Shown piece after piece: positions 53,475 to 62,603 of a stretch of 64,000 nt of DNA (position 1 is its first letter; every line of letters starts with the position of its first letter). Origin of the DNA: Gemmatimonadota bacterium. Lineage in GTDB: Bacteria; Gemmatimonadota; Gemmatimonadetes; Longimicrobiales; Gaopeijiaceae. Both the position numbers and the translations under genes were made by a program. The DNA lies in NCBI GenBank assembly GCA_016209885.1, contig JACQVF010000097.1, positions 62,001-126,000 on the forward strand, read 5' to 3'. Below the pieces are notes generated by a model. It did no database searches, had not been told where the DNA came from, and saw only the letters and a list, made by a program, of their open reading frames with translations.

Positions 53475-54791
53475 TTACCGTCCTCCAAACGACAGCGCGA
53501 ACATTCCGATAGCGTCGGTGCCGAGGTCGGTGGAACGGCTCGCCGCCGCGGCCGCCAGGTTCAGCACGCCGAGTTCCAGGCCGACGCCGCCCGCGAACTC
53601 GACGCCGCCGGTGACGGCGGAGACTCCGGCGCGCAGCGGGAGGATGGGGATCGGTCGGAGCTCGACGCCAACGCCCGCGTGCGTCTTGGGTTCCAGGGTG
53701 ATGCCGTCACCGAGCTGCTGGCGGAAGTCGGCAGACACGGTGAGCGCGGAGCGGGGACGCAGGGCGACTGCCACGGCGAGCGCCGGCTTGTACTTGAGGT
53801 CGGACACGGCGTCCTTGAGGCTCTGGGGCGCCTCGGCGAACGGCCGCTCGTCGAAGTTGGAGCTGCTGGTGTCGCGATCAAAGAACGCGCGGCCGGGCCG
53901 GTAGACGAGCTTCGCCTCGTCCCACTCGAACGTGTTGACCACGTTCTTCACGACGCCGGCCAGGGTCCAGCTACCGCGCCGCCAGACGGCACCGACGTCC
54001 ACCCCGATACCGGACCCGTTGTTCATGCCGTTGTCCGTGTCCGTATGGACGACGGGGAACTTCACATCGATGCGCAGCGGGTCGTCCGTGATCGCGCTGC
54101 CCTGGTCCTCGCCTCTGGCCACGAAGTGCCCGATGACCTGCTTCAGCGTGACGCCCATGGCGAAGGTCTGGGCGGACGCCCCTTCACCCTGCGTGCTCAA
54201 CGGGATGCCGAGGCTCACGGCGAGCGTCGACGTGGCGGCCACCTCCAGCTCGGAGCCGCCAAAGCCCAGGTCCTTGGGCTGGCCCGTGCGCCCGGCGTTT
54301 CCGAAGAGCATAGCCTCGGCACCGTCGGGCGCCATGTCCACGTTGCCGCGCACCGTCGTGGAGGCCTGGAAGCCGAGCCGCCCGATGTTCAGAGCGAGCC
54401 CGGTCACGTCGGCACCGACGGACCCTTTCTGCCGCCCCTCCTGCGTGATTCGCTGGAGCCATTCCTCCTTCACGTCGTTCGGCACGACCTGGTTCTCGTA
54501 GTCCTTCAGGTCGGAAAGCGTGATGGGGTCGAGCCCGGCGATGCCGCGAACGGGCAGGAGCGCCAGTGAGAAGCCCGGGTTGTCCTGAAGCCCCAGCCCG
54601 GCGGGATTCCAGGCGACGGCGTTGTAGCCGCGGGCGCGAGCCGTGAAGTTGTCGGCGACACCGAGGGCCGACGCGCTGGCACTGGGGAGCTGGGCGGCGA
54701 GCGGCCACGCGACGGCGACGGCACCGAGCAGGGAGGCCGCTACGGCCGTGAGGACGCGGCCCACCGGTAGAGGAATTCGGTAGCCAGTCAT
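53475..54791 (-). CDS. Outer-membrane beta-barrel protein (FadL/TraF-like style)
   Basis: 438 residues with signal peptide (...LLGAVAVAWPLAAQ). NFTARARGYNAVAWNPAGLG near the mature N-terminus is a pattern seen in FadL-, PorV- and TraF-type barrels. Strand-turn-strand repeats follow (GADVTGLALNIGRLGFQASTTVRGNVDM, LAVSLGIPL, FAMGVTLKQVIGHFVA) and a final IGMFALSFGGR. Function unknown; it may form a pore or be part of a surface complex. It follows a lipoprotein gene by three bases on the same strand. Confidence 0.75.
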   Translation of the reverse strand: MTGYRIPLPVGRVLTAVAASLLGAVAVAWPLAAQLPSASASALGVADNFTARARGYNAVAWNPAGLGLQDNPGFSLALLPVRGIAGLDPITLSDLKDYENQVVPNDVKEEWLQRITQEGRQKGSVGADVTGLALNIGRLGFQASTTVRGNVDMAPDGAEAMLFGNAGRTGQPKDLGFGGSELEVAATSTLAVSLGIPLSTQGEGASAQTFAMGVTLKQVIGHFVARGEDQGSAITDDPLRIDVKFPVVHTDTDNGMNNGSGIGVDVGAVWRRGSWTLAGVVKNVVNTFEWDEAKLVYRPGRAFFDRDTSSSNFDERPFAEAPQSLKDAVSDLKYKPALAVAVALRPRSALTVSADFRQQLGDGITLEPKTHAGVGVELRPIPILPLRAGVSAVTGGVEFAGGVGLELGVLNLAAAAASRSTDLGTDAIGMFALSFGGR

Positions 54792-54794
54792 CGC

Positions 54795-55949
54795 TCAGCC
54801 CTCCTTCAGCCCGATCGTGAGTTCGATCTTGCTCTTCACCACCAGGATCTGCGCGGGTCGCACGGTCAGCGAGCCTCCCGTGGCCGACACGCCTCCGGAG
54901 GCGGTCATGGTGGACCGCCGGCCGAGAATAGTGCGCAGCTCCGATCCGCTGAACTCGATGCGCCGCGAGCTCGAGCCCGGCGTCACGGAGAGCGACTTCG
55001 TGATCGTGGCCGCGCCCTGAGGCTGGACCCGGACGCTCAGGGTCCCGCTGACCTCGAACTGGTTCGTGATGTCGACGAGGAAGGCGCCACCCTTCACGCG
55101 ATCGACGAGCGTCTGGTCCACGTCCTCGAGATCGAGGTCGATCGGGTCGACATCCACCGTCTTGTTCGCCACCCGCACCGTCGCCTGGCTGACCCGGATG
55201 CTCTGGGGGACACCAGTCACGGTGAGCTCGTCCGCCGTGTCGATCCGCACCGGATCGCCTTCGGGCGATTCGATCGAGACCTGGACGGTGATGGGCCCGG
55301 TGACAGTCGTCGCCGGAACCGTGAGGGTCCGGGTGATCGCCGTGTTGGGCGGGAACGCCTGGGTCTCGCCGCTGATCGTGAGCGACGCGATGGTCGCGCC
55401 GCCGTGCAGGAGCCGCATGGCCACGCCGCCACGCGCAGTCGCGCTCGGCCGCAGGGGGTCGAACTCGAAGTTGTGGCCGACCCGCACCTCGACCGTGCCC
55501 ACCGTCACATTCGCGGACACGACGTCCGCGGGTAGCTGGACCCGGTCCTCGATGGTGGCCGTGAAGGCGGGTTTCGGAACCGTCAGGCCGTTGGCTGCCG
55601 CACACTCGTCGCACATCTGTCCCAGGCTCCGACGGAACGTGACGCTCTGGAGCGAGAGCACGAACGCGGCCTTGTCCGCCGACACCGTGACGCTGGAGGG
55701 CAGGAGGTCCGCGACGCCCATCGAGGTGCTGTCACCCGCCACGACCCATGTCTGGTTCCAGTCCGGTATGTCCGTGGGAACGTCGCAGGCCGCGAGCGAG
55801 GTGAAGAGAAGAGTTGCGAGGGAAAGCTGGCTGAGCCTTCGGCGCGGAACAGTGCGAGCCGGGTCCAGGCGGCGCTGGGTCGGCCTCGGGGATACAGGCG
55901 TCTGTCCCGGGGTGACTGCGCGCCGTGCAGCGCGACGAGGTATCGTCAT
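54795..55949 (-). CDS. Lipoprotein of unknown function, beta-rich
   Basis: 384 residues starting at 55949, with an N-terminal basic leader and the lipobox FTSLAAC. The mature part is beta-rich with repeated T-V/V-T strands (SVTVSADKAAFVL, VSANVTVGTVEVRVGHNFEF, TRTLTVPATTVTGPITVQVSIE) and one CDEC cysteine pair. Three bases separate it from the barrel gene, so the two may form a lipoprotein-barrel pair. No family recognised. The long basic N-terminus before the signal core suggests that a later start is possible. Confidence 0.65.
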   Translation of the reverse strand: MTIPRRAARRAVTPGQTPVSPRPTQRRLDPARTVPRRRLSQLSLATLLFTSLAACDVPTDIPDWNQTWVVAGDSTSMGVADLLPSSVTVSADKAAFVLSLQSVTFRRSLGQMCDECAAANGLTVPKPAFTATIEDRVQLPADVVSANVTVGTVEVRVGHNFEFDPLRPSATARGGVAMRLLHGGATIASLTISGETQAFPPNTAITRTLTVPATTVTGPITVQVSIESPEGDPVRIDTADELTVTGVPQSIRVSQATVRVANKTVDVDPIDLDLEDVDQTLVDRVKGGAFLVDITNQFEVSGTLSVRVQPQGAATITKSLSVTPGSSSRRIEFSGSELRTILGRRSTMTASGGVSATGGSLTVRPAQILVVKSKIELTIGLKEG

Positions 55950-56166
55950 GGGCGATCCTCACAGTTGGGGGGAAGGTGGGCACAACCTCGTGCGGCGAGG
56001 CGCTCGGTCGAGCGGCGTCTAGTCTACAACGTGGAAGGTGGGATCGTCAACGGAATTTTGTCGGACGTGCGGGTCCGGGAACCGCAGCGGGCGACGCGGG
56101 TGGCGGCGGCGAGCCGGCGGACTGCGAGCGGGTGTGGACAGGAGCTGCGGATCTATGGCCCGCTGA

Positions 56167-56195
56167 TTGATTCGGGTTTCCGGCACGTTTATGTT
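56167..56195 (+). promoter_or_regulatory. Candidate promoter of lepA
   Basis: TTGATT at 56167-56172, 17-bp spacer, TATGTT at 56190-56195; predicted start ~36 bases before the lepA start. Confidence 0.45.
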
Positions 56196-56237
56196 GCGAG
56201 GGCCGGTAGCCTATTCTTCTTACTGTGAAACGGACGC

Positions 56238-58037
56238 GTGCGCATCGAACATATTCGCAACTTCTGCATTATCGCCCACATCGACCACGGGAAGTCCACG
56301 CTGGCGGATCGCCTCTTGGAGTGGACGAAGACGCTCGACCGCCGGGAGATGAAGGATCAGGTCCTGGACAACATCGATCTCGAGCGTGAGCGCGGGATCA
56401 CCATCAAGCTGCACGCTGTACGGATGCAGTACGCGGCTCGGGACGGCCGGACCTACCAGCTCAATCTGATCGACACGCCGGGGCACGTGGACTTCACGTA
56501 CGAGGTCTCCCGCTCGCTGGCCGCGTGCGAGGGTGCGATCCTGCTGGTGGACGCGAAGCAGGGAATCCAGGCTCAGACCCTCTCGAACCTGTTTCTGGCC
56601 CTGGACGCCGGTCTGGAGGTCCTCGCGGTGGTCAACAAGATCGACCTTGCGGGCGCGGAGCCGGAGCGCTGGCAGCGGGAGATCGCGGAGCTCCTGGGCG
56701 TGGATCCCGAGAGCGTACTGCTGGCCAGCGCGAAGGAGGGGTGGGGAATCGACGAGATTCTGGAAGCCGTGATTGGCCGGGTGCCGCCGCCGCAGGGTGA
56801 GCCCGGGGCGCCGCTCCGGGCGCTCATTTTCGACTCCTACTACGACAAGTATCTGGGGGCGGTGCCGACTATCCGCGTGGTGGACGGCGAGCTGCGTCGT
56901 GGAATGCGAATCACATTCGGCGCCGTGGACGCGGCATACGAGGTCCTGGAGGTGGGGTGCCTGCGGCTGCGGCGGATTCCGCTGGAGCAGCTGGGTCCGG
57001 GCGAGGTTGGCTATGTGGTGGCGGCGATCCGCAACGTGTCGCACACGAAGGTGGGCGACACGGTCCTGGACGCGGAGCGGCGGGCGGCGCAGTTGTTGGC
57101 GGGGTACCGGGAAGTTCGCCCGATGGTGTTCAGCGGGCTCTACCCGACGGACTCCGAGCAGTACGAGGTGCTCCGGGATGCGCTCCAGAAGCTCGGCTTG
57201 AACGATGCGAGCCTGCGCTTCGAGCCGGAGACGTCCACGGCGCTGGGCTTCGGTTTTCGCTGCGGGTTCCTGGGGCTGCTGCACATGGAGATCGTGCAGG
57301 AGCGCCTGGAGCGGGAGTTCGGGCTCGACCTGATCACGACGGTGCCGAACGTGGAGTACCAGGTCGTGCTCACGGACGGGGCGATGGTCGAGGTGGAGAA
57401 CCCCACGCACTTCCCTGATCGCGCGCGCATCGAGCGGATCGAGGAGCCGTACATCCGGGGGCGCATCGTTTGTCCGGCGGAGTACATTGGCAATGTCCAG
57501 AAGCTTTGCCACGACCGGCGAGGCGTGTTCACCGCGCTGCACTACCTGGACCCGCAGCGGGTGGAGCTGGAGTATGAGCTTCCGCTCGCCGAGGTCATTC
57601 TCGACTTCTACGACCGGCTGAAAGGGAGCACGCGGGGGTACGCGGGCTTCGACTACGAGTTCCTGAACTGCCGGCCGGGCAATCTGGTGCGGCTGGACAT
57701 TCTGATCAATGGGGACCCGGTCGACGCCTTCAGCGTGATCATCCACCGGGAGAAGGCGTACGAACACGCGCGTGAACTGGTGGCGAAGCTCAAGGAGCTC
57801 ATTCCCCGGCAGCTCTTTGAGGTGGTGATCCAGGGTGCGATCGGCTCGAAGATCATCGCGCGGGAGACAGTGCGGCCACTGCGGAAGCACGTCACGGGGA
57901 AGTGCTATGGCGGCGATGTGACGCGCAAGCGGAAGCTCTTGGAGAAGCAGAGGGAAGGGAAGCGCCGGATGAAGCAGGTGGGGCTGGTGGAGATCCCGCA
58001 GGAGGCGTTTCTCGCGGTGCTCAAAGTCGGGGAGTAA
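56238..58037 (+). CDS. lepA: Elongation factor 4
   Basis: Ribosome-associated GTPase that back-translocates stalled ribosomes. 599 residues, start GTG ([12 protein letters not shown]). G1 [10 protein letters not shown] (residues 13-22), G2 [10 protein letters not shown]3 DTPGHVDF, G4 [10 protein letters not shown]. The LepA-specific C-terminal domain is present, including [47 protein letters not shown] in blocks and the closing [33 protein letters not shown]-type sequence. First gene of a + run; 17 bases precede the GT9 gene. Confidence 0.97.
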   Translation: MRIEHIRNFCIIAHIDHGKSTLADRLLEWTKTLDRREMKDQVLDNIDLERERGITIKLHAVRMQYAARDGRTYQLNLIDTPGHVDFTYEVSRSLAACEGAILLVDAKQGIQAQTLSNLFLALDAGLEVLAVVNKIDLAGAEPERWQREIAELLGVDPESVLLASAKEGWGIDEILEAVIGRVPPPQGEPGAPLRALIFDSYYDKYLGAVPTIRVVDGELRRGMRITFGAVDAAYEVLEVGCLRLRRIPLEQLGPGEVGYVVAAIRNVSHTKVGDTVLDAERRAAQLLAGYREVRPMVFSGLYPTDSEQYEVLRDALQKLGLNDASLRFEPETSTALGFGFRCGFLGLLHMEIVQERLEREFGLDLITTVPNVEYQVVLTDGAMVEVENPTHFPDRARIERIEEPYIRGRIVCPAEYIGNVQKLCHDRRGVFTALHYLDPQRVELEYELPLAEVILDFYDRLKGSTRGYAGFDYEFLNCRPGNLVRLDILINGDPVDAFSVIIHREKAYEHARELVAKLKELIPRQLFEVVIQGAIGSKIIARETVRPLRKHVTGKCYGGDVTRKRKLLEKQREGKRRMKQVGLVEIPQEAFLAVLKVGE

Positions 58038-58054
58038 GGCGGCGCTCGCGGCCC

Positions 58055-59080
58055 ATGGCCGATCTGGTCGTTCGGGCTCCGAACCATCTGGGGGATCTGG
58101 TGCTGGCGCTCCCGGCGCTCGAGCGCGCCGGCGGGGACGTGCTCGTCGTAGAGCCCCTGGCGCCACTGGTTGCCCAGGCCGGCCCGCCCGGTCGGGTGCT
58201 CCCGCTGCGGCGGGGCGTCCCGGGGTTCTGGCGGGCCGCGGGGGCGCTTCGTGCGGCAGGTTATCGGCAGGGAATCCTCCTCAGCCCGGCCTTCTCGGCG
58301 GCACTCCTGCTCCGTGCGGGCGGCGTGCGGGAGGTACGCGGGACTGCCACGGATGGGCGGGCGCCACTCCTCACGGAGGCGGTAGATCCGGGGGGGCTCC
58401 GCGGGCGGCACCGTGCGCTTCAGTACCTGGAACTCGTGGGAGGGGTGCCCCGGCTACCCGAATCCCCGTTTCTGACACCTCCGGCTTCGGAGATCCAGCA
58501 GTGGCGCGGGCGGTTGGCCCAAGGCGGGCGGCGGGTCGTGGGTGTTGCGCCAGGCTCGCGGGCCTCGTCGCGCCAGTGGGCGCCGGAGCGCTTCCGAGCG
58601 CTGGTGGAGCGGCTGTGCGAGAGCGGGCACGGGGTGGCCGTGTTCGGGTCGCCGGACGAGCGAAGGCTCACCGGTTACGTGAGCGGCCTCGGCGAGCGTG
58701 CCGTGGACGTGGGTGGCCGGACCGAGCTGCCTGCGCTGGCCGCGGCGCTGGCCGCCTGCGATCTTGTGGTCGCGAACGACAGCGGGACGATGCACCTGGC
58801 CGCCGCGGTGGGGACGCCGACCCTTTCCGTCTGGGGACCCGGGGACCCTGTGGAGACGGCGCCTCTGGGGCGCGGGCACCGCCGGATCGTGCACAGCGAG
58901 CTCTCGTGTGTGCCGTGCGTCAAGAACCGGTGTCCGCGGTCGGGGCGGGGCGAGATCCTGGAGCGGGCGGAGCGCGAGTGTATGGCGCTGGCCGCAGTAG
59001 ACGAAGTGTTTGCCGCGGCGCTGGAGATGCTGGAGGGCCGGACGGCGACGTGGGAAGCCACGCCGGAGAGCGGGCGATGA
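58055..59080 (+). CDS. Glycosyltransferase family 9 (heptosyltransferase-like)
   Basis: 341 residues from ATG 58055. N-terminal VVRAPNHLGDLVLALPALE is the GT9 start; C-terminal VGVAPGSRASSRQWAPERFRALVERL, VAVFGSPDE and LVVANDSGTMHLAAAVGTPTLSVWGPGDPVETAPLG form the nucleotide-sugar site. LPS-core heptosyltransferases I/II share it. A cysteine cluster CVPCVKNRCPRSG near the end is also typical of this family. Probably acts on lipooligosaccharide; donor not proven. ATGA overlap with the next gene. Confidence 0.88.
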   Translation: MADLVVRAPNHLGDLVLALPALERAGGDVLVVEPLAPLVAQAGPPGRVLPLRRGVPGFWRAAGALRAAGYRQGILLSPAFSAALLLRAGGVREVRGTATDGRAPLLTEAVDPGGLRGRHRALQYLELVGGVPRLPESPFLTPPASEIQQWRGRLAQGGRRVVGVAPGSRASSRQWAPERFRALVERLCESGHGVAVFGSPDERRLTGYVSGLGERAVDVGGRTELPALAAALAACDLVVANDSGTMHLAAAVGTPTLSVWGPGDPVETAPLGRGHRRIVHSELSCVPCVKNRCPRSGRGEILERAERECMALAAVDEVFAAALEMLEGRTATWEATPESGR

Positions 59081-60075
59081 CGGTGACGGCGAAGCGCTGG
59101 ATCGTGGGGGTGGACATCGGTGGCACGAACGTGACGGTGGGGGTGCTGCCGTTGGACGGCGGGGAGTTGCTGGCTTCGCGAACCTTGCCGACGGAACCGC
59201 ATCGGGGTGCCCCGTTCGTGGTGGATCGGGTGGTGCGAATGATCGAGGATGCGATGCGAGAGGTGCTGGAGGTCCACGGCGGCGACCGGCGCGAGTTCGC
59301 GGGCGTGGGGATCGGCTCTCCGGGGCCACTCAACCGGAAGACCGGGACGGTGATCAACACGCCGAATCTGGGGTGGCGCAATTTCCCGCTGCGCGATCTC
59401 ATCTCGAACGCCGTGGGGCTGCCTGCCACGCTGGACAACGATGCGAACTGCGCGACCTACGGGGAGTGGTGGATGGGCGCTGGAAGGGACGTGGATACGC
59501 TCGTGGGGCTCACCCTCGGGACCGGGATCGGCGGTGGCGTTGTGCTGCATGGGGAGATCTTCCACGGCGTCTCGGACGCTGCGGGCGAGATCGGGCACAT
59601 GACGATCGATCTCACGGGCCGCCGCTGCAAGTGTGGCAACTACGGGTGCCTCGAAGCGTACGCGTCGGGGCCGGCCATCGCGGCCCGAGCGGTGGAGGGG
59701 ATCGAGCGCGGGGCGGAGTCCATGCTGGCGGAGCTGGTGGACGGACACCTGGAGCGGATCACTGCGGCGACGGTGTACGAGGCCGTGGTGCGGGAGGACG
59801 CCTACGCGAACGAGGTGATGCGCGAGACGGCCACGTTCCTGGGCGCCGGGATCGCGAACATCATCAATATCCTCAACCCAGGGGCGATCGTGATCGCCGG
59901 GGGCGTGACGCGAGCGGGCGATCATCTGTTCGTTCCCCTGCGTGTGGAGGTGCGTCGGCGGGCGTTCCGTTCGGCGGCGGAGGCGTGCCAGATCCTTCCA
60001 GCGGCGCTGCCCGAGACCGCGGGCGTCATCGGCGCTGCCGGCGTGTTCAAGAAGGAGCTCTTCGGGTCTGTCTAA
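59077..60075 (+). CDS. ROK-family sugar kinase (glucokinase-like)
   Basis: 332 residues from ATG 59077, overlapping the GT9 stop. VGVDIGGTNVTVGVLPLDG is the ATP site; the catalytic Asp lies in ATLDNDANCATYGEWWMGA; GTGIGGGVVLHGEIFHG; the zinc motif GHMTIDLTGRRCKCGNYGCLEAYAS; and C-terminal IVIAGGVTRAGDHLF. Phosphorylates glucose or a related sugar (or could be an ATP-dependent hexosamine kinase). Sits between a glycosyltransferase and a PfkB kinase, suggesting nucleotide-sugar or envelope-sugar supply. Confidence 0.92.
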   Translation: MTVTAKRWIVGVDIGGTNVTVGVLPLDGGELLASRTLPTEPHRGAPFVVDRVVRMIEDAMREVLEVHGGDRREFAGVGIGSPGPLNRKTGTVINTPNLGWRNFPLRDLISNAVGLPATLDNDANCATYGEWWMGAGRDVDTLVGLTLGTGIGGGVVLHGEIFHGVSDAAGEIGHMTIDLTGRRCKCGNYGCLEAYASGPAIAARAVEGIERGAESMLAELVDGHLERITAATVYEAVVREDAYANEVMRETATFLGAGIANIINILNPGAIVIAGGVTRAGDHLFVPLRVEVRRRAFRSAAEACQILPAALPETAGVIGAAGVFKKELFGSV

Positions 60076-60108
60076 CAGGTCGCCCAGGCCCGAGCTGGAG
60101 GGGAGCGC

Positions 60109-61098
60109 GTGGTGCGCCTCGGCGTGATCGGAACGATGGTTTGGGATACGATTCATGCACGGGACGTGCCTGACCGGGTCGTGGAGGAGTGGGGTGGGAT
60201 CGCCTATGCCCTGGCGGCGCTGGCGGCGGCGCTGCCGGACTCGTGGGAGGTGGTCCCCATCATCAAGGTGGGCCGCGACCTCGCGGAACGCGCGGCGCGC
60301 TTCCTACGGTCACTGCCCCGGTTGGACGCGGAGTCCGGAGTGCGGATCGTACCTGACCCCAACAACCGGGTGGAGCTCCGCTATGAGAACGCGGCGCGGC
60401 GGTGTGAGCGTCTGACGGGCGGCGTGCCGCCGTGGACGTGGCCCGAGCTCGAGCCCGTGGTGCAGCGGTGCGATGCCCTCTACGTGAACTTCATCTCCGG
60501 ATTCGAGATGTCGCTGCCCACGGCGCTAGCGTTGCGTCGGGGTTACGCGGGCGCGATTTACGCAGACCTGCATTCCTTGTTCCTCGGGGTCGGCGCGGCG
60601 GGTTGGCGGGTGCCTCAGAAGCTGCCGGCCTGGCGCGACTGGCTGTCCTGCTTCGACATCGTACACGTGAACGAGGAGGAGCTGGAGCTCTTGGGTCGGG
60701 CGTGGGGCGATCCGTTGTGGCTGGCCGCTGACGTGGCAGGATCGGACCTGCGCCTCCTGGTGGTCACGTTGGGTGAGCGCGGGGCAGCGTACGTCGCGGC
60801 GCCGTTGTTCGGGGGCGATCCCCTCGAGTGGTCGGCGATGCGGGGGCGCGTGGAGGCCGCGGGACCGGTGCGGAGCGGGCGCGTGGTGGTGGAGGGCGGT
60901 GGGCGGACCGGTGATCCGACGGGGTGCGGCGACGTTTGGGGCGCCACCTTCTTCGCCCGGCTGCTGGCGGGCGACGCGCTGGAGACGGCGATGGCGACGG
61001 CAAACCGGATGGCCGCGCGCAACGTGGAGTATCGCGGCGCCACCGGACTGGACTTATTCTTGAGAGGCCAGCTCGCGCGCGGAGAAGAGTCCGCTTGA
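60109..61098 (+). CDS. PfkB-family carbohydrate or nucleoside kinase
   Basis: 329 residues, GTG 60109 after ggaggggag. Ribokinase-fold: LGVIGTMVWDTIHA at the start, IVHVNEEELELLG, LLVVTLGERGAAY and the anion-hole motif DPTGCGDVWGATFFARLLAGD with the catalytic Asp. The N-terminal lid is shorter than in ribokinase. Substrate unknown. TTGA overlap at its end links it to the next gene. Confidence 0.88.
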   Translation: MVRLGVIGTMVWDTIHARDVPDRVVEEWGGIAYALAALAAALPDSWEVVPIIKVGRDLAERAARFLRSLPRLDAESGVRIVPDPNNRVELRYENAARRCERLTGGVPPWTWPELEPVVQRCDALYVNFISGFEMSLPTALALRRGYAGAIYADLHSLFLGVGAAGWRVPQKLPAWRDWLSCFDIVHVNEEELELLGRAWGDPLWLAADVAGSDLRLLVVTLGERGAAYVAAPLFGGDPLEWSAMRGRVEAAGPVRSGRVVVEGGGRTGDPTGCGDVWGATFFARLLAGDALETAMATANRMAARNVEYRGATGLDLFLRGQLARGEESA

Positions 61099-61988
61099 AG
61101 GTCCTCACGGTCCCGCACTCCCTGGACTACCGCACCTTCGACCAGCTCGTGGGCGAGCTGAGCGGCGCGGACGGTTCGCGGATCCTCTTCGACGCTCGGC
61201 ATGTGAGGTGGGTGGACCCGTACGGTATGCTGGGACTGCTGGCGGCGGGCACGGTGGTGCGGGCCCGCGAGGGCCTGAGCCCCCGCCTGCAGCTTCCGCC
61301 GGACGGCGACGTGACGAGCTACCTCGGGCGCATGGGGTTCTTCGAGCAGGCGCGGTGGATCTTCGAGTTCGAGAACCCGGGGGGTGGCCGGCGCGCGGGC
61401 GGGCCGTCCGATGTGCTGCTCGAGATCACGCCGATCACCTCGCACGGCGATGTGCACACGGTGGTGGACCGGGTGCAGGAGCGGGCGGGACTGATCCTCT
61501 CCCGCACCCTGGGCTATCCAGCGCCCGCCGTCGTGCAGTTCAGCGTGGTGCTGTCGGAGGTCTGCCAGAACATCATCGAGCATGCGGACGCGCCGGGGTG
61601 GGTGGCGGCTCAGACCTATCACTGGGCGAAGCGGCTCGGGCGGAACGTGCTGGTGCTTGCCGTCGTGGACCTGGGGATCGGCTTCAAGGGGTCACTGGCG
61701 GCGGAGCACGCTGCGCGCTACGGCGACCGCTGGGGCGACGCTGCGGCGCTGGAGGCAGCGTTCCTCCACGGGGCGACGCGGTTCCACGATTCCGGGCGCG
61801 GACAGGGAATCCAGCACATCCGCAAGCAGGTGCACCGGTGGGGCGGCAAGATCTTGGTACGAAGCGGGGGCGCTCGGATCGCGGATGTGCCCGACTGGGA
61901 TGACTCGCCGTCGCTTGAGGAGGGGCTTCCCTGCTTCCCGGGCTCGCAGATCTGCATCGTCCTGCCGGCAAAGGAGAGCGCTGCATGA
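61095..61988 (+). CDS. STAS-like plus HATPase (anti-sigma-factor-kinase-like) protein
   Basis: 297 residues, TTG start overlapping the PfkB stop. N-terminal ~100 residues are STAS-like (LDYRTFDQLVGELS ... ILFDARHVRWVDPYGMLGLLAAG) but the usual phosphorylatable Ser/Thr after the Asp is Pro (D41-P-Y-G). C-terminal ~150 residues are a GHKL ATPase: N box LSEVCQNIIEHA, G1 VVDLGIGF, G2 SGRGQGIQHI, all intact. This is the layout of a kinase or ATP-sensing partner-switch protein. It would act on a STAS partner, probably the next gene. Confidence 0.75.
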   Translation: MKVLTVPHSLDYRTFDQLVGELSGADGSRILFDARHVRWVDPYGMLGLLAAGTVVRAREGLSPRLQLPPDGDVTSYLGRMGFFEQARWIFEFENPGGGRRAGGPSDVLLEITPITSHGDVHTVVDRVQERAGLILSRTLGYPAPAVVQFSVVLSEVCQNIIEHADAPGWVAAQTYHWAKRLGRNVLVLAVVDLGIGFKGSLAAEHAARYGDRWGDAAALEAAFLHGATRFHDSGRGQGIQHIRKQVHRWGGKILVRSGGARIADVPDWDDSPSLEEGLPCFPGSQICIVLPAKESAA

Positions 61989-62572
61989 GGGAAGAGCTGG
62001 GCATCGACCCCATCACGATCGACGTGGGCGGGCTCGTCCGTCGCAGCGTGGCATCGCTGTACTCGCATCTGGTGACGCGTCCGACGGGCCGCGCCGTGCG
62101 CCTGGCGATCGAACGCCAGCTCGCGGAAGCGGGTGGGACGTCGATCTCGCTCATTGACCTCTCGGAGGTCGCTGTCGTCGACTTCTCGTGCGCGGACGAG
62201 GTGGTGGCGAAGCTCGTCCAACGCTATGTGCGGGCGGATCGGCCGGGCGAGGCGTACTTCGTGCTTCTGGGCGTGCACGCACCCCATCGGGATCCGCTCG
62301 AGGAGGTGCTGCGGCGGCAGTCGCTGGCGCTTGTCGCCGAGACGGGGGAGCGGCGCTTCGAGGTGCTGGGTGAGATCTCGCCGTTGGAGATGGAGGTCTG
62401 GAGCGTGCTTGAGGAGCGGGGCCGCATTCGCGCGGCCGAGGTGAACGGAGTCCTGCCGGATGCCGCCCGCCAGGATGGCCTCGGCCGCCTGATGGAACGC
62501 CGTCTCGCGTTCCGGCAGGCCCCGTCGGGCGACTACCATGCGCTGAGCGCCCTGGTGCGCGATTTGCTCTGA
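61985..62572 (+). CDS. STAS-like plus winged-helix protein, putative partner-switch target
   Basis: 195 residues, ATG overlapping the previous stop. Residues ~35-110 are STAS/DUF4325-like with ISLIDLSEVAVVDFSCADEVV, where S68 takes the place of the phosphorylated serine in anti-sigma antagonists. Residues ~130-195 look like a winged helix: LEMEVWSVLEERGRIRAAEVNGVLPDAARQDGLGRLMERRLAFR. Together with the upstream ATPase it could form a phospho-switch that alters DNA binding, but this is inference. No sigma factor is in the window. Confidence 0.7.
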   Translation: MREELGIDPITIDVGGLVRRSVASLYSHLVTRPTGRAVRLAIERQLAEAGGTSISLIDLSEVAVVDFSCADEVVAKLVQRYVRADRPGEAYFVLLGVHAPHRDPLEEVLRRQSLALVAETGERRFEVLGEISPLEMEVWSVLEERGRIRAAEVNGVLPDAARQDGLGRLMERRLAFRQAPSGDYHALSALVRDLL

Positions 62573-62603
62573 CCGCTCAAAGCACAGGACACAGGAGCCG
62601 GCG

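Noticed and set aside
56220-58166. 648-codon minus-strand frame over lepA
   Set aside because: Shadow of lepA; composition is that of reversed coding sequence.
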